Shown here piece after piece: positions 42,544 through 51,415 of a stretch of DNA of 64,000 nucleotides. This stretch comes from CAYQTE01 sp964420285 (lineage in GTDB: Bacteria; Planctomycetota; Phycisphaerae; Tepidisphaerales; Tepidisphaeraceae): contig CAYQTE010000003.1 in assembly GCA_964420285.1 (NCBI GenBank), positions 62,001 to 126,000 of the forward strand, given 5' to 3'. Each line of letters begins with the position of its first letter. Within the stretch, counting starts at the first letter, position 1. The position numbers and the translations under genes are program-made. The notes under the pieces were generated by a model. It had not been told where the DNA came from, did no database searches, and saw only the letters and a program-made list of their open reading frames with translations.

Positions 42544-43914
42544 GTGGCTCACATACTGCTTGTGGACGATCAGGACATCATGCGCGATTCGCTGGCCGCG
42601 ACCCTCTCGCGCGACGGACATGAATTGATCGCCGTCGCCGACGGCCCGGCCGCCGTCAGCAGATTGACCGCTCCCGGGCGGATCGATCTGCTCATCACCG
42701 ATCTGAAAATGCCCCGCATGACCGGCATGGAATTGCTCGCCGAGGTCAAGCGTCTGCGGCCGGAATTGCCCGTGGTGCTGATGACGGCCTACGCCAGCGT
42801 GGCGACGGCGGTCGAGGCGATGAAGCTGGGCGCGTACGACTACATCCAGAAGCCGTTTGAAGGCGAGGAGATCCGGCTGCTGGTCGAGAGGGCGCTGGAG
42901 TACAGCCGCCTTCGCCTGGAGAACCAGGCCCTGCGCAGCATGACGGACATGTCGGTGCCCAAGCCGCTGATCGGCGGCAGCGCTGTGATGTGCGAGGTGC
43001 GCCGCAAGATCGATCTGATCGCGCGGAGCAACGCCACTGTGTTGATTCGCGGCGAAAGCGGCACGGGCAAGGAAATCGTGGCCCGGGCGATCCACGCCGC
43101 GTCCGGCCGGCGCGACCGCCCGATGCTGGCCGTCAACTGTGCGGCGCTGTCGGAAAACCTCCTGGAATCCGAGCTGTTCGGGCACGAAAAAGGCTCGTTC
43201 ACCGGCGCTGACAAGCTTCGCCGCGGGCGGTTTGAACTGGCGGACGGCGGGACGTTGCTTCTTGACGAAATCAGCGAGATCGCGGCGTCCCTGCAGGCCA
43301 AACTGCTTCGCGTGCTTCAGGAATCCAGCTTCGAGCGCGTCGGCAGCAGCATGACCCAGCAGGTCGATGTGCGCGTGATCGCGACGACCAACCGCAATCT
43401 GGACACGGCCGTCGAGCAGGGCCGATTCCGCCGCGATTTGTATTATCGCCTGAACGTGGTGCCGATCGATCTGCCGCCGCTGCGGCAGCGGCTGGAGGAT
43501 ATCCCCGATCTCTGCCGGCATTTTCTTTCCCAGGTCAGCAAGCGGGAAAAGACGGCGTTTCGGCACATCGACTCCGACGCGGTGCGGTGCCTGCAGCGCT
43601 ACGACTGGCCGGGCAACGTGCGCGAGCTTCAGAACATCCTGGAGCGTGCCAGCGTTCTGGAGCCGGAACCGGGCGTCGTGCGGGCCGAGACCATCTCGCC
43701 CTGGCTGACGTCAACGGTGTCGGCGGCGGCGTCGGAAGGTCTGGCGGGCCGGCCGCTGGCGGATATCGAAAAGCAGGTCATTCTCAGCACGCTGATGCAG
43801 TTCAAGGGACATCGGGTCCGCACGGCAACCGCTCTGGGTATCGGAGTGCGCACGCTGGGCATGAAACTGAAGCGCTGGCGTGAGGAAGACCCGGCCGTGG
43901 CGTCGCAGGTGTAA
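42544..43914 (+). CDS. Sigma-54-dependent response regulator (FlrC/FleR-like)
   Basis: 456 residues. The start is GTG at 42544, supported by AAGGAGG seven bases upstream; a GTG at 42526 lies before that site. Receiver domain 1-120 with D53 (ITDLKMPRM). The AAA+ domain (about 140-375) has Walker A GESGTGKE, the sigma-54 contact loop GSFTGA in place of the usual GAFTGA, and a Walker B of GGTLLLDEIS. The C-terminal Fis-type HTH is ATALGIGVRTLGMKLKRW. It probably activates the flagellar operon that begins with flgB. Confidence 0.9.
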   Translation: MAHILLVDDQDIMRDSLAATLSRDGHELIAVADGPAAVSRLTAPGRIDLLITDLKMPRMTGMELLAEVKRLRPELPVVLMTAYASVATAVEAMKLGAYDYIQKPFEGEEIRLLVERALEYSRLRLENQALRSMTDMSVPKPLIGGSAVMCEVRRKIDLIARSNATVLIRGESGTGKEIVARAIHAASGRRDRPMLAVNCAALSENLLESELFGHEKGSFTGADKLRRGRFELADGGTLLLDEISEIAASLQAKLLRVLQESSFERVGSSMTQQVDVRVIATTNRNLDTAVEQGRFRRDLYYRLNVVPIDLPPLRQRLEDIPDLCRHFLSQVSKREKTAFRHIDSDAVRCLQRYDWPGNVRELQNILERASVLEPEPGVVRAETISPWLTSTVSAAASEGLAGRPLADIEKQVILSTLMQFKGHRVRTATALGIGVRTLGMKLKRWREEDPAVASQV

Positions 43915-44010
43915 TAGCAACGGTGAAAATTGCGCGATTGCGCAGATATTGCCGGACGACGCGAATCGCCGGGGGGCAGAATCGCCCGGTGTTTGCGGTG
44001 TCCGTGTTAG

Positions 44011-44026
44011 TGGCACGGCGTTTGAA
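44011..44026 (+). promoter_or_regulatory. Candidate sigma-54 promoter upstream of flgB
   Basis: TGGCACG (44011-44017), four bases, TTGAA (44022-44026). This fits the -24/-12 consensus TGGCACG-N4-TTGCA except for one base in the -12 element. It lies 28 bases before the flgB ATG and directly downstream of a sigma-54 activator gene. Confidence 0.7.
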
Positions 44027-44053
44027 TGATGCAACGGTTGTTGAGGTGCGGCG

Positions 44054-44452
44054 ATGTTGATTGATCGCATAACGCGGGATGGAACACCGGCGATCCTCGA
44101 GAAGGTTCTCGACTTCACCGAAAAGCGGCAGGAGCTTCTGGCCGACGACGTGGCCAATGCGGACACGCCGAATTTCATCCAGAAGGACATGTCGCCGGCC
44201 GCGTTTCAAAGCGCCCTGCGGCAGCGGATTGCGGATGTCAACGAAAACCGCAGTGCATCGCTTGATTTGAGCAATCTGCCGACCGAGGCAACCGACAGCG
44301 ACGGGCTGCTGTTTCACGACGGCAACAACCGTTCGATGGAACAGCTCATGAGCGAACAGGCGAAAAACGCGCTGCTGCACAATGTCGCGGTCGAACTGCT
44401 TCGCCAGCAGTATGCGACGCTCGAATTGGCGCTGAAGGACCGGATCAGCTAG
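44054..44452 (+). CDS. flgB: Flagellar basal-body rod protein FlgB
   Basis: 132 residues. FlgB forms the proximal rod. The N-terminal rod motif VLDFTEKRQELLADDVANADTPNFIQKD is clear, and the C-terminal helix (KNALLHNVAVELLRQQYATLELALKDRIS) closes the coiled pair typical of rod proteins. First structural gene after the sigma-54 promoter; flgC follows after 32 bases. Confidence 0.92.
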   Translation: MLIDRITRDGTPAILEKVLDFTEKRQELLADDVANADTPNFIQKDMSPAAFQSALRQRIADVNENRSASLDLSNLPTEATDSDGLLFHDGNNRSMEQLMSEQAKNALLHNVAVELLRQQYATLELALKDRIS

Positions 44453-44484
44453 GCCGCGGGACAACGACCGCCGGAGGTTGAGAT

Positions 44485-44889
44485 ATGTTTGAAAGTCTGG
44501 ACATCGGCGCCAGCGCCCTTGAGGCGCAGCGGATTCGCCTGGATACGATCGCGGGCAACATCGCGAACATCAACACGACGCACGACAAGTCCGGAAAGGT
44601 CAGTCCGTACCAGCGTCGCTTTGTGGTGCTGGCCAGCGGGCAGGATCCGTCCGGCGACGTGCCCGGCGTTCACGTCGAGCAGATCGGCACGGACCAAAGC
44701 CCGGCGGTCAAGAAATTCGATCCGGGAAATCCCGACGCGGACAAGGACGGGTATGTGGCGTATCCCAATGTCGATCTGTCAGTCGAAATGGTCAACGCCC
44801 TGGAGGCCTCGCGGTCGTACGAGGCAAATGTGACCACCATGGAAAACACCAAGGCCATGATTACGTCGACGCTACGGCTGCTGGCGTAA
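44485..44889 (+). CDS. flgC: Flagellar basal-body rod protein FlgC
   Basis: 134 residues. The N-terminus FESLDIGASALEAQRIRLDTIAGNIANINTT and the C-terminus PNVDLSVEMVNALEASRSYEANVTTMENTKAMITSTLRLL are diagnostic of FlgC, a proximal-rod subunit that forms helices from both ends. Complete length for the family. Spacing to fliE is 79 bases. Confidence 0.93.
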   Translation: MFESLDIGASALEAQRIRLDTIAGNIANINTTHDKSGKVSPYQRRFVVLASGQDPSGDVPGVHVEQIGTDQSPAVKKFDPGNPDADKDGYVAYPNVDLSVEMVNALEASRSYEANVTTMENTKAMITSTLRLLA

Positions 44890-44968
44890 TTGTCTTGTGA
44901 AAAAAATACGATTCCCGCGAGTTTGAAGTTGGCGGACAGCGGGCAATCGGGTATACAGGCAACTCAGC

Positions 44969-45280
44969 ATGATCACCGGTCCCATCTCCAACATCAGGCT
45001 CGATCAAGTCGGCCCGGCCGCCGGAAGCACCGGTGCGTCGCCGGCCGGATCAACCCAGCCGGGGGGATTCGCTCAGGTTCTCAAGAACAGCATCGACGAA
45101 GTGTCGCGCCTTCAGCAGGATGCTTCCAAGGCCGTCGATGAACTGGCCACCGGGGACACGCAGAACTTCAGCGGCGTGATGACGGCGGTCGAGAAGTCCG
45201 ACATGGCCTTCAAGACGCTGATGGCGATCCGCTCGAAGCTCATGGACGCGTACCAGGAGATCAAGAGCATCACCGTCTGA
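44969..45280 (+). CDS. fliE: Flagellar hook-basal body complex protein FliE
   Basis: 103 residues. FliE joins the MS ring to the rod. The C-terminal block is typical: SRLQQDASKAVDELATGDTQN, then MTAVEKSDMAFKTLMAIRSKLMDAYQEIKSI. The N-terminal 35 residues are flexible and Gly/Ala/Ser-rich. Confidence 0.92.
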   Translation: MITGPISNIRLDQVGPAAGSTGASPAGSTQPGGFAQVLKNSIDEVSRLQQDASKAVDELATGDTQNFSGVMTAVEKSDMAFKTLMAIRSKLMDAYQEIKSITV

Positions 45281-45318
45281 GGGACGGTACACCTTTCTTA
45301 GCCATGGAGGGCTGAGTC

Positions 45319-46965
45319 ATGGACATTCTCAAAGCACAACTGGATCGCCTGTCCGAGCAACTCAAGGGACTCTCGGCAACCCAAAAAATGCTGGCGATGG
45401 CCCTGGTGGCCATTCTGGCCATGACCCTGGTCTGGTGGGGGCGCTACGCCTCCGAGCCGGACATGGTCATCCTGCTGGATCAATCCCTGGCGGCGCCGGA
45501 CATCGCGCAGATCACGTCCATGCTCGACGGCAAGCAGATCACCTATCGCATGAATGGCGATCGGATTCTCGTGCCCACCGATCGCAAATTCGAGATCCTC
45601 GCGGACCTGAACTATTCCAACAAGCTGCCGCACGACATGGCCACCGGATTTGACAAAATGGCCGAGAATATCAGCCCGTGGGATTCGCAAAATGTCACCG
45701 ACGCGAAATTCAATCACGCCAAGGAATTGACCCTCGCGCAGGTGCTCAGCCTCACCCCCGGCGTGGCCAGCGCCACGGTCATGATCGACCAGACATCCGA
45801 ATCGCACATTGACAGAACCGTGCAGCCGTCGGCCACCGTTAACATCATCACCCGCGACGGACACACGCATTCGCGGCAGCTTGTCACGGCCGTGGCGGCG
45901 CTGGTCAGCGGCGCGGTGGCCGAATTGATTCCCAGCCGGGTGAACGTGGTCATCGATGGTGTCTCGTATCCGATTCCCAACGCCACGGACGATTCCCTGG
46001 GCGACGCCGATGCCAGCATCGACATCATCCGCGCCACCGAGACCATGTACCGCGAAAAAGTGCTGTCGTCGTTCGCCTACATTCAGGGACTGATGGTGTC
46101 CGTCACCGTCGATCTGGACACCAAGAGCACGCACACGGAAAAGACAAGCGTCGATGTCAAGAGCTCGCTCCACGCTCCGTCGGAAACCAGCGAGACCAGC
46201 GACGAGAAGACGACGGTAACGCCCGGCGTGCAGGAGTCAGGCGTTGCTTCCAACACGGCCGTGAGCCTCACTGGCACCACGCCGGGCGGCAGCGTCACGG
46301 AAATCAAGACGACGCAGACCGAGGGGTTCCTCAATGTTCCCGCCGAGACGCATGAGGTCATCCATCAGGCGGCCGGCACCGCCACGCCCGTGGCCGCGTC
46401 GATCCAGGTTCCCCGCAGCTTTTTCGTTAATGAATACAAGTCGAACAACGGCAACAAGGAACCCGACGATGCCGCGCTGAGCGCGTACAGGACGGCCCGC
46501 CTGGCCGATATCCGCAAGACGGTCATGTCCTGCTGCGATCTCAAGAGCGAGGATGCCGTGGTGGCCAGCATGTACACGGACATGCTGCCAATGGCGGCGG
46601 CCAATCCGGTTCTGCTGGGCGCCCCTGGCCCGGCGCCCAGCGCGATGAGCGCGTACGGCAAGCAGATCGGCGTGGGGGCGCTGGCGGCCGTCAGTCTGCT
46701 CATGATGATGTTGATGGTGCGTCGATCCGCGCCGGGCCCGGTGGTCGCGGCGGCGGCGTCGGCGGACACGTCGGGCGTCAAACTCCGCGGCAACGTGCAG
46801 GAGGTGGTGGGCGAAGCCTCCGATGGCGAAGCCGTCATCGACGCCATCGAGATGGACGAGGAAGCCGTCAAGACCCAGCAGGTGCTGCGGCAGGTCGGCC
46901 AGATGGTCTCCAGCAATCCGGACGCGGCGGCAAGTCTGGTGAAGCGATGGATGAACAGACCGTGA
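45319..46965 (+). CDS. fliF: Flagellar MS-ring protein FliF
   Basis: 548 residues. Two membrane helices, about 24-42 (QKMLAMALVAILAMTLVWW) and about 450-468 (GVGALAAVSLLMMMLMV), flank the periplasmic ring-building motifs. RBM1 and RBM2 run from about 60 to 230 (ITYRMNGDRILVPTDRKFEIL, TPGVASATVMIDQ). The C-terminal cytoplasmic tail contacts FliG (AVKTQQVLRQVGQMVSSNPDAAASLVKRWM). The tail ending and the RBM3 region look complete. It is the core on which the motor and export gate assemble. Confidence 0.9.
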   Translation: MDILKAQLDRLSEQLKGLSATQKMLAMALVAILAMTLVWWGRYASEPDMVILLDQSLAAPDIAQITSMLDGKQITYRMNGDRILVPTDRKFEILADLNYSNKLPHDMATGFDKMAENISPWDSQNVTDAKFNHAKELTLAQVLSLTPGVASATVMIDQTSESHIDRTVQPSATVNIITRDGHTHSRQLVTAVAALVSGAVAELIPSRVNVVIDGVSYPIPNATDDSLGDADASIDIIRATETMYREKVLSSFAYIQGLMVSVTVDLDTKSTHTEKTSVDVKSSLHAPSETSETSDEKTTVTPGVQESGVASNTAVSLTGTTPGGSVTEIKTTQTEGFLNVPAETHEVIHQAAGTATPVAASIQVPRSFFVNEYKSNNGNKEPDDAALSAYRTARLADIRKTVMSCCDLKSEDAVVASMYTDMLPMAAANPVLLGAPGPAPSAMSAYGKQIGVGALAAVSLLMMMLMVRRSAPGPVVAAAASADTSGVKLRGNVQEVVGEASDGEAVIDAIEMDEEAVKTQQVLRQVGQMVSSNPDAAASLVKRWMNRP

Positions 46966-47000
46966 GGACCTCGCCGCTACGGCGATGAAAGGGCAATGAC

Positions 47001-48005
47001 ATGGCAGAGCTTAGCGGCGTAAAGAAGGCGGCCGTGCTCCTTCTATCGCTGGAACCGGACCTGGCCGCGGAGATTCTCAAGCGGCTCGGTCCCGATGCCG
47101 CCGAGGAGGTCAGCCGTGAAATCGCCTCGACCGGCGAAGTCAGCGGCGTGCTGTGCAAGGAGGTCTTCGGCGAGTTTTATAATCTGGCGCTGGCCAACGC
47201 CTATACCGGCGAGGGCGGCCTGGAATACGCCAAGTCGCTGCTGAAGAAAAGCCTCAGCGAGGATGACGCGAACCGCATCATCAAGCAGGTTACGCAGCAG
47301 GTTCAGACCACGCCGTTCTCCTTCCTGCAAAAGGCCGAATCGGAAAACCTTCTTACATTCATCCAGGACGAGCATCCGCAGACGATCGCCCTGATCCTGG
47401 CGCATCTGCCGCCGCAAAAGGCCAGCGAAATCCTCGTCGGCCTGCCCAGCCAGAAGCAGGTCGAAGTCGTCAAGCGCGTCGCCAACATGGAACAGACCAA
47501 TCCCGAAGTCATCCGCGAAGTCGAGCGCGGCCTGGAACACCGCCTCAGCGACATCGTCAGCCAGACCTTCGAAAAGGCCGGCGGCGTCGATACCGTCGCG
47601 GAAATCCTCAACCTCGCCGATCGATCGACGGAAAAGGGAATCATGGAGGGCCTGGAGGCCGAGGATCCCGATCTGGTCGAACAGATTCGACGGCTCATGT
47701 TCGTCTTCGAGGACATCCTGCTGGTCAACGACAAGGGCATTCAGTCGGTGCTGAAGGAAGTGGACAACGAGGAGTTGTCCCTGGCCCTGAAGACCGCCAG
47801 CGAGGAACTCAAGCAGAAGATCTTCAAGAACATGTCCGAGCGCGCGGCACAGCTCATCCAGGAAGACATGCAGTACATGGGCCCCGTCCGCGTCTCCGAC
47901 GTGGAAGCCGCCCAGCAGAAGATCGTCGATGTCGTCCGTCGTCTGGAGGACGCCGGCGAAATCATCATTGCCGGCCGAGGCGGTGAGAAGGAAATGGTTG
48001 TCTGA
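47001..48005 (+). CDS. fliG: Flagellar motor switch protein FliG
   Basis: 334 residues, standard length. N-domain KKAAVLLLSLEPDLAAEILKRLGP binds the FliF tail. The middle domain has the EHPQTIALILAHLP motif for FliM binding. The C-domain (about 235-334) has the charged torque helix (EDILLVNDKGIQSVLKEVDNEELSLALK) and RAAQLIQEDMQYMGPVRVSDVE. FliG is the rotor element driven by MotAB. Its stop overlaps the fliH start. Confidence 0.95.
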   Translation: MAELSGVKKAAVLLLSLEPDLAAEILKRLGPDAAEEVSREIASTGEVSGVLCKEVFGEFYNLALANAYTGEGGLEYAKSLLKKSLSEDDANRIIKQVTQQVQTTPFSFLQKAESENLLTFIQDEHPQTIALILAHLPPQKASEILVGLPSQKQVEVVKRVANMEQTNPEVIREVERGLEHRLSDIVSQTFEKAGGVDTVAEILNLADRSTEKGIMEGLEAEDPDLVEQIRRLMFVFEDILLVNDKGIQSVLKEVDNEELSLALKTASEELKQKIFKNMSERAAQLIQEDMQYMGPVRVSDVEAAQQKIVDVVRRLEDAGEIIIAGRGGEKEMVV

Positions 48006-48712
48006 TGGGCTTGATCAAGGCGAATGTCGCGCCGTCCGCGGCGGTGCCGTTCTCGATGCGCGACATCGAGACCCAGGCGCGCGCGCTGTTGCAGTCGGCG
48101 CAGGCGCAGGCGGATCAGATTCTCGCCGCCGCCGCCGCCGAGGGCGAGCGGCTCAAGGCGCAGGCCCATGCCCGCGGTTCGGCCGAGGGAAAGCTGGCTG
48201 GACAGGCCGAGGGACTGGAACTGGGCCGCCGCCAGGGCCACGACGCGGCGCTGGCCGAGCATCGGCAGCAACTGTCGAATCTGATCGCTTCGCTGGGCGC
48301 GGTCTTGGCGCAGGTGGAAGCCAATCGCGCGCATTTGGAGGATGCGGCGGCGCGTCAGGTGGCCGGCCTGGCCACCGCCATCGCCCGCCGCGTGACCAAG
48401 CGCCAGGGGATGCTCGACGAGAACGTCCTGACTGAAAACGTGAAGTCGCTGTTGCCGCTGGTGGTTCACGCGGCCGACATACGCATCGCGCTGAATCCCG
48501 CGCAGATCGCGACGTTGCAGCGTGAATTGCCACGGTTGCAGGCTTCGCTTCCACAGATGAAACATATCGAGTTGACGGGCGATGCGGCGATCGCCGGCGG
48601 CGGTTGCCGGGTGTTCACGTCGGCCGGCCAAATCGACGCGGAGTTGTCCGTGCAACTGGATCGCGTGATCGATGCGCTGCTGCCGCCGGGGGAGGCGGGG
48701 CCGACATCATGA
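48005..48712 (+). CDS. fliH: Flagellar assembly protein FliH
   Basis: 235 residues. Long Ala/Gln/Glu-rich coiled coil (about 25-90) with the G-x-x-x-G-like repeat region (ARGSAEGKLAGQAEGLELGRRQGHD), then a V-ATPase subunit-E-like domain. FliH dimers bind FliI and hold it at the export gate. The start overlaps the fliG stop by one base and the stop overlaps fliI by four (ATGA), so translation of the three genes is coupled. Confidence 0.85.
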   Translation: MGLIKANVAPSAAVPFSMRDIETQARALLQSAQAQADQILAAAAAEGERLKAQAHARGSAEGKLAGQAEGLELGRRQGHDAALAEHRQQLSNLIASLGAVLAQVEANRAHLEDAAARQVAGLATAIARRVTKRQGMLDENVLTENVKSLLPLVVHAADIRIALNPAQIATLQRELPRLQASLPQMKHIELTGDAAIAGGGCRVFTSAGQIDAELSVQLDRVIDALLPPGEAGPTS

Positions 48713-50166
48713 CTTCATCGACCCTGCCATTTGCGGCCGATTTTGCGGAGATGCATCGGGCGATTGATGCGGTGATGCCATTGCGGATCGTGGGGCAGGT
48801 GACGGCCGCCAGCGGGCTGTCCATCGAGGCCGCCGGTTTGTCGCTGCCGGTCGGTTCACTGTGTCGGATCGACAGTTTCGGCGGCCGGCAATCCCTGGCC
48901 GAGGTCATCGGGTTTAACGGCGACAGGACGTTGCTGATGTCGCTGTCGGCAACCGGTGGCGTGGCGCGGGGCGACCGGGTCGAGAACCTTGCGGCCGGAC
49001 CGCTGATGCGATGTTGCGAGCAGCTTCTGGGTCGCGTCATTGACGGCATGGGCCGGCCGATCGACGGAAAGGGGCCGCTGCCGATGGGGCAATGGCGCCG
49101 TGTGGACGGGCGTGGTGTGGCGTGTCTGGATCGCACCAGCATCGACAAGCCGATCGCCACCAGCGTGCGCGCGATCGACGCCATCAGCACCTGCGGCATG
49201 GGCCAGCGCATGGGGATTTTCTCCGGTCCCGGCGTCGGAAAGAGCACGCTTTTGTCTCAGATCGCCAAGCACACCAGTGCCGATGTATCGGTGGTGGCGC
49301 TGATCGGCGAACGCGGCCGCGAGGTGGTGGAATTCATCCGGCACAATCTCGGCGAAGCGGGGATGAAGCGGTGCGCGATGGTGGTGAGCACCAGCGACGA
49401 TGCCCCGCTGCTTCGCGTGCGCGCGGCGCGCGTGGCGTGTACCGTCGCCGAGTTCTTTCGCGATCGCGGGCTCAACGTCCTGCTGCTGATGGATTCGCTG
49501 ACGCGGTTGTGCCACGCGCAGAGACAGATCGGCCTGGCCGCGCGCGAGCCGCCGGCCACCAAGGGTTTTCCCCCCAGCGTCTTTGCGCTGTTGCCGGAGA
49601 TCATGGAGCGGGCGGGCAGAACGGCCACGGGTTCGATCACCGGTTTTTACACCGTGCTGGTCGAGGGCGACGACTTCAACGAGCCGATCCCCGACGCCGT
49701 CAAGGGCATCAGCGACGGGCACGTGTGGCTCAGCCGCCCGCTGGCCAATCGCGGGCATTTTCCGGCCATCGACATATTGCAGAGCATCAGCCGCGTGCGC
49801 GGGAGCGTGGCGACGGCCGAACAGGTGAAACAGGCGTTGCGCGTGATGTCGCTGCACGCGGCGTGGCGCGACATCGAGGATCTGGTGAGCATCGGCGCGT
49901 ACGTGCCGGGTATCAACGTCGAACACGATCTGGCCTGCCAGGCCCGGTCACGCATCGAAATGTTCCTCCGGCAGGATTCCAGAAGCCCGACCACGCTCGA
50001 ACAGGCGTTTGTGCAACTGGGCGAACTGACGGTGTGGATCGACCAGTTGGAAAAAGTGATTCGGTCCCAGGCGGCCAAGCCCGCCGGCTCGGCCCGCGCG
50101 CCCGATAGCGCGCAGGCGGGCGGCAACGCCGCGGGCCGGCCGGCGGTGAAGGCCGCGGCGAGGTGA
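48709..50166 (+). CDS. fliI: Flagellum-specific ATPase FliI
   Basis: 485 residues from ATG at 48709, within the fliH stop. Walker A is GPGVGKSTLLSQIAKHT, the catalytic segment is VVALIGERGREVVEFI, Walker B is VLLLMDSLTRLCHAQRQIGLA, and GSITGFYTVLVEGDD follows. FliI powers unfolding and release of substrates at the export apparatus. The C-terminal 35 residues are Ala/Gly/Pro-rich and unusual for the family. Confidence 0.95.
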   Translation: MTSSTLPFAADFAEMHRAIDAVMPLRIVGQVTAASGLSIEAAGLSLPVGSLCRIDSFGGRQSLAEVIGFNGDRTLLMSLSATGGVARGDRVENLAAGPLMRCCEQLLGRVIDGMGRPIDGKGPLPMGQWRRVDGRGVACLDRTSIDKPIATSVRAIDAISTCGMGQRMGIFSGPGVGKSTLLSQIAKHTSADVSVVALIGERGREVVEFIRHNLGEAGMKRCAMVVSTSDDAPLLRVRAARVACTVAEFFRDRGLNVLLLMDSLTRLCHAQRQIGLAAREPPATKGFPPSVFALLPEIMERAGRTATGSITGFYTVLVEGDDFNEPIPDAVKGISDGHVWLSRPLANRGHFPAIDILQSISRVRGSVATAEQVKQALRVMSLHAAWRDIEDLVSIGAYVPGINVEHDLACQARSRIEMFLRQDSRSPTTLEQAFVQLGELTVWIDQLEKVIRSQAAKPAGSARAPDSAQAGGNAAGRPAVKAAAR

Positions 50167-50173
50167 ATAGCCG

Positions 50174-50728
50174 ATGGCGCGATTCGTATTCCGACTGTCG
50201 GGTGTCCTTCGGCATCGGCGCCACATCGAGCGCCAGCGCCAGCGCGAACTGGCCGTGCTGGAGGCACGGATGGCGGTCCAGCGGTCGCTGTTCGCCGAAC
50301 TGGACCAGTCGGTTCGCGCGTCGCTGGACGATCTGCGGCGCAACCGGCTGATCGGGCGGATCGACGTGGCGTTCCTGCAGGCGCACCGGCGGTACATGAT
50401 CGCCATGCGAAAGAAGGCGTTTGATATGGCGGCGGACATGGCGGCTCTGCAACAGCAGATCGACGCGGCGCGCGCGGCCCTGATCCGCGCGGCCACCGAT
50501 CGCAAGGCCCTGGACCTTCTGCGCGAGCGCCGAAAATCGGAATGGCTGGCCGATCAGAACCGCCGTGAAATCGCCGAGCTGGACGAGGTCGGACTGCAAA
50601 TGGGCCATCTCGACGCGGCCGACGAAGCGGCGGCGATGGCGGCGGCCCAGGCGGCCGGCGACACGCAAGAGGCAATTGTTGCCGGGGTGGCGCAAGACTC
50701 GCTCGTTGTGGAGACAGCGTCATGGTAA
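50174..50728 (+). CDS. fliJ: Flagellar export protein FliJ
   Basis: 184 residues, almost entirely a long antiparallel coiled coil. MARFVFRLSGVLRHRRHIERQRQRELAVLEARM is the FliJ N-terminal pattern. FliJ sits in the FliI hexamer like the gamma stalk of F-ATPase and couples it to FlhA. It is about 35 residues longer than the E. coli protein, with an Ala-rich C-terminus. The next gene starts 7 bases before its end. Confidence 0.85.
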   Translation: MARFVFRLSGVLRHRRHIERQRQRELAVLEARMAVQRSLFAELDQSVRASLDDLRRNRLIGRIDVAFLQAHRRYMIAMRKKAFDMAADMAALQQQIDAARAALIRAATDRKALDLLRERRKSEWLADQNRREIAELDEVGLQMGHLDAADEAAAMAAAQAAGDTQEAIVAGVAQDSLVVETASW

Positions 50729-51411
50729 AGCGATTATTGACGGCGGTCATGGCGGTGCTGGCGCTCAATTTTCTCTGCGCCGTCGGCGCCGCCGGATGGC
50801 TGTTCCAGAGCGGACGCCTGGACCGCCAGAAGCTCGCCTCGATGCGGCAAATCGTGTTCGGCCCGGCCACCGAGCCGGCCACGCGCCCGGCCGCTGCGGC
50901 GACCACCGCGCCCTCGGGCCGGCTGGCGGAAATGCTCGCCCAGGTCTCGGGAAAGCCGATGGGGCAGCAGGTGGAGATGGTTCAGCACGAGCTGGACGCG
51001 CGCTCGGCCGAACTGGATCGCCGCGAGCGGGAATTGCAGGATTTGCAGCGTCAGATTGAGACGGCCCGCGCGGATGTTTTCAAACAGCGTCAGGCGGTGG
51101 AATCGCGCCAGACGGCCCTGGATCAGCGCGAGAAACAGGCCGCGGCCCTGGCCAGCGATGCCGGGTTTCAGACCGATCTGCAATTGTATGAAACGATGCC
51201 CCCGGCCCGCGCCAAGGCAATGTTTGCCGGCCTGGACGATCCGACGGTGGCACAGTTCCTCAGCGCGATGGAGCCGCGAACCGCAACAAAGATCATCAAT
51301 GAGTTCAAGAGTCCGGAAGAGTTGAGCCGAATCCAGAAGATAATGGAAAGGATGCGCCAGCCGATCGCCTCGCCGCAACAAACGACGGCTGGAATAACAC
51401 CGGGGCCTTAA
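50722..51411 (+). CDS. MotE-like / MgtE-N-domain flagellar accessory protein
   Basis: 229 residues. One N-terminal membrane helix (about 5-27), a short Ala/Thr-rich linker and a coiled coil (about 75-140, ELDARSAELDRRERELQDLQRQIETA). The C-terminal domain resembles MgtE-N/FliG-like repeats (YETMPPARAKAMFAGLDDPTVAQFLSAMEPRTATKIINEF). Proteins of this layout occur between fliJ and fliK in other bacteria, and one (MotE) acts in stator assembly. In this window it is the only stator-linked gene. Confidence 0.78.
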   Translation: MVKRLLTAVMAVLALNFLCAVGAAGWLFQSGRLDRQKLASMRQIVFGPATEPATRPAAAATTAPSGRLAEMLAQVSGKPMGQQVEMVQHELDARSAELDRRERELQDLQRQIETARADVFKQRQAVESRQTALDQREKQAAALASDAGFQTDLQLYETMPPARAKAMFAGLDDPTVAQFLSAMEPRTATKIINEFKSPEELSRIQKIMERMRQPIASPQQTTAGITPGP

Positions 51412-51415
51412 GATC

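Noticed and set aside
41536..43566. 676-codon minus-strand frame opposite the kinase and response regulator
   Set aside because: Its Arg/His/Gln-rich translation has no domain, while the plus strand encodes textbook two-component proteins.
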